DNA of 64,000 nt from Morinoia aosen. Lineage: Eukaryota; Arthropoda; Malacostraca; Amphipoda; Talitridae. A program made the position numbers and the translations under genes. The stretch's first letter is position 1. The number at the start of each line of letters is the position of its first letter. The stretch lies in the NCBI GenBank assembly GCA_030386875.1, contig CM059571.1:26716355-26780354 (forward strand). The letters run 5' to 3'. The notes under the pieces are model-generated. The model saw only the letters and a program-made list of their open reading frames with translations. It was not told the DNA's origin and did not search any database. Below, one piece after another: positions 60,864-64,000 of this stretch.

Positions 60864-61218
60864 TAGATTAGTTCTTAATTTTAGCCTCCCTACCCCCAGC
60901 AACAAATGCAATCCTAAGAGAGGAAACGGAAGGTACCACCTGGTATGGAGTTAAGGAAGCGCGGAATCTACGCAGAAAGGGCATAGAAACAGTAAGTTGT
61001 GAAAGAAGAATATGAAACAAGACCAAAGCTGAAGAAGAAAGTAGTAGGTGCTGAAAAACAGGACAGCAGTGAACCAAAAAAAAGATGGTACTAAACATAA
61101 CACAAACATTTTATTTCAACAAAACAGCAAGCTTACCTAACTCTCAGCTTGGGCCCTCACATTGTCCCCCTGGGAGAGCTAATTCCCTTAGATACAATAA
61201 TTGTATCCCCCTGAGGGA
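60864..61218 (-). mobile_element. SINE-A copy, full-length
   Basis: Target duplications TAAATGAAAAGAT (60851-60863) and TAAATGAAGAGAT (61219-61231). The tail TAGATTAG is on the left and the head hairpin GATACAATAATTGTATC is intact. Confidence 0.88.
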
Positions 61219-62043
61219 TAAATGAAGAGATAGAAAGAATACAATCACTTAGTTAAAGACAATGATTCTTTGTGTGGCTTTTCTTATGTTGGTGGAATTG
61301 ATGAGTTGCAGCACAAATATTTGTTGCAAGATATCTGATTATTAAAGTTTTTATTGAATAGAAAATTTAAGCTGCTGCCAAAGCCCATCAAACATAAAAG
61401 TATGCCTAATACAAGTACTTTATCTAGATGGACACAACTATTAAAAAAATGTATGAGTATCAATGCTGATATAAAATTTAAATTTAATTATCTTTTAAAA
61501 AGAAAACTGAACATCAGTATTACAGGTAAGAATTTCAGGGAGCTTTTTTGTTCCATGGCACAAGGCAAATTAGAACTAGTTGTTCTAGCAAATTTTTGTG
61601 AACTATTTATAAGTACCTTAAAATCAAAATTAGGGCCATAACTTAGAACAAATAAAACCTAAAATTAGTGTATGAAAGGTTTTATCATATAAATAACGGT
61701 TATTATATGTACCTTTCTTTTTTTTACAAGGAAGAATGAACTTAGACTGGATTGAGTGATAGGAGCGTCGTACACCCTCTCAAACTATGTTTCTTTACAA
61801 ACTGTTGAGCATGACTGCGACTGGACGACAATTCCGAGTAAACATCATTCATTATATTGGAAGACAATTTTATACCAAATACCTTGTTCAAAATGCCCTT
61901 TAAATTATCACATTAAAAAAAGGAAACTTTCAGCTTTACAAAAAGATAAGTTTTTAGTAAAAATCCTTTAAAATAATAATAAATCATTTTTGTTCCCTCT
62001 GAATAAGCTGGGACATAATAAATCCCAGTCTTTCTTATGAGAA

Positions 62044-62159
62044 TTAATTGCTCTTCGGCCTCATTCCAGACACAAATTCAGCTACCGCATCAAACAGGAA
62101 CGGATCTCTGTTGCCACAGCTCCATGGCAGCTTGTACGCATAGTGAAGCTTACAACGTC
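62044..62159 (-). CDS. Possible last exon of an unknown gene
   Basis: An acceptor (TTCACAG) is followed by GRCKLHYAYKLPWSCGNRDP and FLFDAVAEFVSGMRPKSN, then TAA. The composition is balanced and protein-like, with few low-complexity residues, unlike the AT-rich surroundings. I do not recognise the family. If real, the rest of the gene lies beyond the right edge or in small exons I could not place. Confidence 0.3.
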
Positions 62160-62820
62160 CTGTGAAGTAGTTATCTGTCATTATATTGTAAATTCCGTTT
62201 TTCCATGCGAGTACGCAAATAATCACTTAATATTTTGTTTTGGAGGACATTGTAAGCGACTTTTCATTTTTTTAATGCAATTTGATGGTTTCGTTAAGTA
62301 AGTTGAAAACTAATTTTTGCCAATCAATACGGCAACCTAAAATGACATATTATCCATGAAGAATAATGAGTGTGTTCAAAATGGCAGTAGGTGTTTCCAA
62401 GAAATATTTGGGAATAATTATCTTTTTTTGTTCATATTTGTAAATAAAATGCAATGAATAGTTTTTAGAGTATCCAGTATACAAAGGGACCCATGTAAAC
62501 GATGAAATTCATCACAAAGATGATTGCAATATTGATCAAATTAAAAAATTGTTTGATGTCCAATAAGACAACTTAACCCAAGTTTTTGCTGGATATTTCT
62601 TGATTAAGTTTGATGGAATAACCTGACAGCATCACATACTTCAAAAAATTAGGAATCGCAACCATGATATAATACAATTTTCAATTGGCACACTTATGTC
62701 CAGTAAAGTCAGTTGATCCATAACCTTGCATGAAATATGTAAGTTACAATAATAGATATTGCAATTCCAGTTTAAAGGTTTAGAAAATATAATCCTACAT
62801 AATCCCCTTTAATTAATAAT

Positions 62821-62851
62821 ATTAATCCCCTATTAATAATAGGGGATTAAT
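62821..62851. repeat. Perfect 14-bp hairpin
   Basis: Arms ATTAATCCCCTATT and AATAGGGGATTAAT with loop AAT. AATCCCCTTT motifs repeat on both sides. Confidence 0.8.
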
Positions 62852-63599
62852 ATAATCCCCTTTCATTCATAAATAACCAATGTTTCAAGGGGATATTCTG
62901 CAGACTGTGCAGGAGTTGTGTAATTAATCTGAATATTTGCAGTCTTTATATATGTATACACACATGCTGGTATATTGCCTAGCATTCTGAGGACCACAGT
63001 GAAAATAAGTTTTAAACTGTTTCATTTACTGGCAACTTATGCAGTACAAACAAGGTTTTGCTTGCTGGTCATTTTAATTCCTGTAAAACATTTTAACATA
63101 ATTTGAATGAAATATTAGGTAAAAGGCCTGTTTGAAATCCATGCCACTAACTCATTATTGTCAGCGTTTTGTGACAGCTGAATCCTAGAGATATCACTAT
63201 TATAAAAGTAGCTGCGTCCGTCCATCCGTCCGTATGACCCCCTCTTCTAATCAATAACTTTGATAGCAACAAGGATAAAGCTTAAGAAATACAAGATATT
63301 ATTTCATTGCATTATATTTCTGTTGTGATTCAATTCCCTTTCACTTGGATTATGGTATCCAGAATATGCAATGGGCATATTTTAACAAATAGATAAATTT
63401 TCTTTGGAGCTTTCTCTGTTGAAATTCATCATGTTGCTCTGATATTTTTAATTGATAATGCAAAAAAAAATGTTTTAAACTTGTTTGACCAGTAACCTGG
63501 TCAATTCACTTCGTATAAAGCCCAAGATTTTGGAACTCGAGGTATCGTTTTCAAAATCATGATTTTCTTGAAAAGCTCCAAAGAGATAATAGACATTTT

Positions 63600-63945
63600 A
63601 GAATAAAATTCCGGCATAAGAGGCCCCCATGGATAGAAATGTGTCCAACCGCAAGAGAGAAGTAGCAAGACTTCGACAGCAAGAAAAACGCTGATGACGA
63701 TAGACGAACAACGCAAAATGGCAAGACGAAGCAAAGCTGCTCGCCAACGAGAAGCTAAAGCTAAATTGGCCCTTGACCGGTGTTTGAAAATTCTACGGAA
63801 TAATGCAGAGCAACACCGAGTAGCTAGAGAGAGCTAAGCATATGAAAGAAGCAAGGAAATTCTTCGGCATAACGCTGGACAACATCGAGCAACACGAGAG
63901 AATTTAATTCAAGAAAGAAGGGATGAAATTCTTCAGATTAAGGAG
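63600..63945 (+). pseudogene. Broken copy of the 23-residue-repeat ORF
   Basis: It reads SNRKREVARLRQQEKR and then meets stops and frame changes, although the nucleotide match to 1960-2375 (inverted) goes on through the 23-residue units to a shared end near CTTCAGATTAA. The flank GGAATTTTATTC is common to both copies. Confidence 0.7.
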
Positions 63946-64000
63946 ATCGTCCCACTTTTTCTCAACTTTTTTTGTCCGATTTGTTTGAAAATTGGCCAGT

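Noticed and set aside
61756..61971. Possible GIY-YIG fragment (TILYQIPCSKCPLNYH)
   Set aside because: The Cys pair and tyrosine spacing recall Penelope-like ends, but the YxG step is missing and the match is too short.

Overview
The window is nuclear DNA of an animal, most likely an arthropod and possibly a crustacean. The evidence is split genes with GT-AG introns, a TCAGT initiator 30 bp after a TATA box, and arthropod-type transposon debris. There are no operons and no bacterial signals. Almost all of the annotation comes from assembling exons by reading phase; few of the long open frames are genes.

Two genes can be assembled, and both close in frame from ATG to stop. The first, on the minus strand, is the orthologue of CXXC finger protein 1 (CFP1/CXXC1), the reader subunit of the SET1 histone H3K4 methyltransferase complex. 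Ten coding exons run from 57353 down to 14480, giving a predicted 1230 residues. The PHD finger is split over a 22.8-kb intron (57288-34496). Its CXXC domain has lost the loop that holds the KFGG motif. It carries a long Gln-rich extension and, probably, a Pro-rich last exon 7.3 kb further on. The second, on the plus strand, is a secreted lectin with two C-type lectin domains (36285-49686, ten exons, 386 residues). It lies wholly inside the first intron of the CFP1 gene, in the opposite direction.

The rest is mostly mobile DNA. A retroposon of about 300-400 bp that I do not recognise (called SINE-A here) is present about 22 times. Many copies show 12-15 bp target duplications, and every copy lies in the same orientation, the sense orientation of the CFP1 gene. 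A 4-kb hAT-like element (17415-21421) holds a broken LINE and one SINE-A copy. There are three terminal-inverted-repeat MITEs (5.5, 47.9 and 51.9 kb). Pseudogenes of BED/hAT, Tc1, Penelope-like and other transposon proteins are scattered through the introns. An ORF with 23-residue repeats lies near the left edge, and a broken inverted copy lies near the right edge.

Two minisatellites, one in each gene, begin exactly at a 5' splice site and repeat that splice-site sequence. They are the most unusual structural feature of the window.

Layout: 1-14 kb, intergenic repeats; 14.2-34.5 kb, CFP1 exons 10 to 2; 36.2-50.1 kb, the nested lectin gene; 50-57.3 kb, the rest of CFP1 intron 1; 57.3-64 kb, DNA upstream of CFP1 exon 1, with repeats and one possible last exon of an unknown gene.
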